Assembly (NCBI GenBank): GCA_963377175.1
Contig: CAUJNA010002157.1
Coordinates: 40,001 to 104,000, forward strand
Direction of reading: 5' to 3'
DNA: 64,000 nucleotides
Origin: Effrenium voratum
Taxonomy: Eukaryota > Sar > Dinophyceae > Suessiales > Symbiodiniaceae
Below are positions 61,629 through 64,000 of this stretch, one piece after another. Both the position numbers and the translations under genes were made by a program. The notes beneath the pieces were generated by a model, which made no database searches, was not told the DNA's origin, and saw only the letters and a list, made by a program, of their open reading frames with translations. How positions within the stretch are numbered: position 1 is the stretch's first letter; each line of letters begins with the position of its first letter.

Positions 61629-64000
61629 ATGGCGGGCGCTGCCCCGCGCTCGAGAGGTTCATCTTTGGCGGCGCGGCAGCAGGCGGACTATATGAACCCG
61701 AACTGCGCCTGCACCTTGGGTCCGCTTCCAGCGGAAGCGAAGCACGCAGCCAATGCGCTGTCAGATGAGAGGCCTACTCGGCTATCGGAAAATCTTAGAA
61801 TTTGCTACCCGCACTTGACGGCAAAGTCCGATCAGTACGGTTATCGCACCACTGCTGAGACGCAGTTGGTGCAAGTCAAGGACGGTGTCAAGGACCCTCA
61901 GGTTGTCGGTGCCTTTTCCGGCATTTTCAACCTACTGGAGGGATTTGACACGGGCATGATTGAGGACAAGTCTTTCGTCCCGGCCATCAAGAAATACCGT
62001 CGCCTACGCGTGGCTGGTATTCTCCAGGCCATGCTTCTAGGTGAAGTGGAGCTGAGTGACCAAAGCGTCTACACGGCTGCCATAATCATCTGCGAGGCAA
62101 TGCCGCGCGAGCCCGAGCTCCACTGCGAGCCAACTCGGAACTCGCTGATCGAAATGACATTGTCTACCGCCGTTTCCCCTTCACTGGTTCCCCGAGGCGG
62201 GAACTGGCTGTACGAGATGGCGAAGGTCGACTCACGCTGGCAGACCTTTTTCCAAGCGGCGAATAAAAATGTTATTCGCGCCATGCAGGCGGCCGTTGTA
62301 AAGGGTAGGAGAGATATGCCCTCGAATGTACAGCCGGCAGGAGCCGAGGAGGCATTCAAGGCCTGGGCATACCAGCGCCCAACTGCCCTTTGTACCCCAC
62401 CCAAGGCGGTGGTCGGGTATATGAAGGCAATTTATTGCATCTCGGCCGATGCGCTGACAAAGATGCAAACGGTCAATGCACATGCTTTTGAAGTAGGATC
62501 CATGTGCAAGGAGATTGAGGCCTTGTGGTGCTCCTATGATGATTTTGTGGATTTCATCACGGAAGAAATAGGGATTCCCCCCACCATATTTCACCTGATT
62601 GACTGGAAACGCGCTAAGCCGCTTACCATGCCGAGCAAGGAAATCGGGGATTGGCACGCCGGTGAACCCGTGCTTGAACGCGACGGGTATCTAGTGTTCC
62701 CGATGCGGCACTGCACAGAGCTCAATGCAGCCAGCATGCACGAGAGATGGGTTCATGGAACACAATTCTCTTCCCTATGGAACATATTGGGCCATGGGAA
62801 TGCCGTTGCATCGCTCGGAGATGCCGACACGCTAACAGGCGTGTGGACATCGACGAAGCCCGTTTGTCTTGAGAGTTATTACTCTTGTCTCAGCCATATT
62901 GGCCTGGGCGTAACCGTCCGTCTGGCACTTTTGCTACGCCCTCTCGGTAAGAACGCCCACGAGGCGTACAAGCATACTGAGAAGGGGCCTGCACACCAAC
63001 GCGTGATAAGGCAATTCCGCGTTCGTGTCGAGGCAATCGCTCTCAAAGAAGAGACGATTGGTGAAGGGACGTCTGCTGTGGCGGGGAACTTGCTGTCGCA
63101 TAACCCTGCCACGCACCTCTGGAACCCTGTGCTTGAGGTAAACCCTCATTCGGCAGAGGTCGGATGGATACGTCACGGCGCCAACCGCGTAGCGCTGACC
63201 ATTGGGGCGGAAATTCCCGCCGGGTCGGTGGCACGTGAGGCGTCGGTTCCCCCGGCCAAGCCCGGCGGCGAGGTGGATTTTAAGTTTTTTCCCCAGGAGA
63301 TCCGCGAAGTCGGCGAGGTACGATGCTGCCCGCTGTTCGAAACCTGGGAGCACTATGTTCCCGCATCGGAAGGAAAGTTCTTTCCATTGGCTGGCGGCCT
63401 TCCCTTATCAGGGGCTGCAAAGCTCATGTACCATGTGCCAGGGCACGCGGTAGCGGCGCTGGCCAACGCAGCCACTCAATGCAGTGAGTTCATGAGCGCG
63501 ATCAGCGGTAACATCTACCCTGATCGTCAGGACCGCCAACCGTATGAGCTTGTGCGGGAGATGTGGGAATCATGGGCGTTCAGTGTCCGGGCGTACATTA
63601 TTTCCATGATTTGGCCCGTAACGGCGATGGAATACGCCGGCTGCGAGGAGCCGGACAATTTGGGGTTCGTTCTCACAATGCTGGGATACGTCAACCCCTC
63701 CGCTGCGGCTGGCCTATGCGCCGAGCTGCTAAGCGGATGCAAGCCAAACAAGGTCTCTTACATAGGTGTAGAGGGATCTCGTGTTGTGGTGCTGGTTGGA
63801 CCCTCACACTGGGTTACCGGCAGCGCGGGTCAGTCCATTACTGAAGCAAAGCTTCAGGAGCAGTGGACGACCATCCGGACAAAGCTCCCGGCCAAAACCG
63901 GCGAGTACGCGCTGGAGGTCGTGGAGGTTGAGGAGGAGACCTCAGTAGCTGAGCTCCTCCGTACCGTGGTCAGCCAGAAACTAGCTGACCCGGTACATGC
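61629..64000 (+). CDS. Large unknown protein, runs off the right edge (at least 790 aa)
   Basis: The frame is open from the TAG at 61,425 to the window end. The first ATG is 61,629 (G at -3, G at +4) and another lies at 61,692. The GC-rich codons differ in feel from the Pol frames. It begins MAGAAPRSRGSSLAARQQAD. Mixed alpha/beta with many Trp and Cys; no zinc knuckle, protease or polymerase motif seen. Around 376-435 it has HGT, NILGHG, GVWTS, SYYS and VRLALLLRPLG in an order that faintly recalls ADP-ribosyltransferase folds. An acidic helix lies near the edge. Alternatives: a capsid- or envelope-like fourth gene of the element, a captured viral gene, or a host gene. No function is assigned. 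Confidence 0.75.
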   Translation, partial: MAGAAPRSRGSSLAARQQADYMNPNCACTLGPLPAEAKHAANALSDERPTRLSENLRICYPHLTAKSDQYGYRTTAETQLVQVKDGVKDPQVVGAFSGIFNLLEGFDTGMIEDKSFVPAIKKYRRLRVAGILQAMLLGEVELSDQSVYTAAIIICEAMPREPELHCEPTRNSLIEMTLSTAVSPSLVPRGGNWLYEMAKVDSRWQTFFQAANKNVIRAMQAAVVKGRRDMPSNVQPAGAEEAFKAWAYQRPTALCTPPKAVVGYMKAIYCISADALTKMQTVNAHAFEVGSMCKEIEALWCSYDDFVDFITEEIGIPPTIFHLIDWKRAKPLTMPSKEIGDWHAGEPVLERDGYLVFPMRHCTELNAASMHERWVHGTQFSSLWNILGHGNAVASLGDADTLTGVWTSTKPVCLESYYSCLSHIGLGVTVRLALLLRPLGKNAHEAYKHTEKGPAHQRVIRQFRVRVEAIALKEETIGEGTSAVAGNLLSHNPATHLWNPVLEVNPHSAEVGWIRHGANRVALTIGAEIPAGSVAREASVPPAKPGGEVDFKFFPQEIREVGEVRCCPLFETWEHYVPASEGKFFPLAGGLPLSGAAKLMYHVPGHAVAALANAATQCSEFMSAISGNIYPDRQDRQPYELVREMWESWAFSVRAYIISMIWPVTAMEYAGCEEPDNLGFVLTMLGYVNPSAAAGLCAELLSGCKPNKVSYIGVEGSRVVVLVGPSHWVTGSAGQSITEAKLQEQWTTIRTKLPAKTGEYALEVVEVEEETSVAELLRTVVSQKLADPVH

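Larger units (their letters stand above)
48885..64000 (+). mobile_element. Ty1/copia-class retrotransposon with dUTPase, right end outside the window
   Basis: The left border is set where the satellite unit breaks. The inserted sequence starts TGTTTTTGGGGG, beginning with TG as LTRs do. It holds, in order, a leader, Gag, protease-integrase, and dUTPase-RT-RNase H. Integrase before RT marks the Ty1/copia class. No second copy of the leader and no return of the satellite appears by 64,000, so either the element exceeds 15.1 kb or its right LTR is missing. Both catalytic triads and the RT YVDD box are intact, which suggests recent activity. Whether the frame at 61,629 belongs to it is unresolved. 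Confidence 0.75.

Noticed and set aside
61483..61695. 70-codon frame starting MAPKVYTPLDVEG
   Set aside because: It overlaps the much longer frame starting at 61,629 and lacks other support.

Overview
This window reads as nuclear DNA of a dinoflagellate, possibly of the symbiont (Symbiodiniaceae) type. Four things point there. Exon-like blocks are short, lie far apart and all sit on the + strand. Their inferred introns use GC and GA donors beside GT, mostly with AG|G acceptors. The non-coding DNA is crowded with simple repeats and long G or C runs. The right end carries a Ty1/copia-class element whose Gag and Pol resemble dinoflagellate copia proteins as I remember them. A 12-base match to the 3' end of the dinoflagellate spliced leader lies in the element's leader. 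No search could be run, so the assignment is an inference.

Region 1, about 0.8-30 kb: about thirty exon-like blocks of one or more genes I cannot name. Many neighbouring blocks join in compatible phase. The introns carry an AT-rich island (3.5-5.8 kb), a copia gag pseudogene between inverted repeats (12.5-14.8 kb) and a very large CTGTGTGT/TGTGCC/TGTGTC array (28.3-29.0 kb). Region 2, about 29.8-40 kb: a saccharopine dehydrogenase-like oxidoreductase (SCCPDH-type) spread over at least seven tiny exons that join into 157 stop-free codons. Region 3, about 40-45.3 kb: degenerate repeats and one coding remnant with an in-frame stop. Region 4, 45.3-48.9 kb: a satellite array of six units of 528-532 or 625-628 bp.

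Region 5, from 48,885 to the end: a large LTR-retrotransposon-like element that breaks the satellite. It has a 559-nt leader and three long frames. Frame 1 is Gag (1507 aa) with two cysteine-rich modules and two CCCH zinc fingers. Frame 2 is protease plus integrase. Frame 3 is a complete dUTPase, reverse transcriptase, RNase H and a 250-aa tail. Each frame is -1 to the one before. The first junction has a textbook slippery heptamer (GGGTTTT) ending directly before the Gag stop. The second overlap has no clear heptamer.

Downstream, an open frame starting at 61,629 runs off the right edge (at least 790 codons) and matches no family I recognise. Neither a second LTR nor the far side of the satellite appears by 64,000, so this fourth frame may belong to the element. 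The dUTPase-carrying copia-type polyprotein, the programmed-frameshift signal and the unexplained fourth frame are the most interesting parts of the window.
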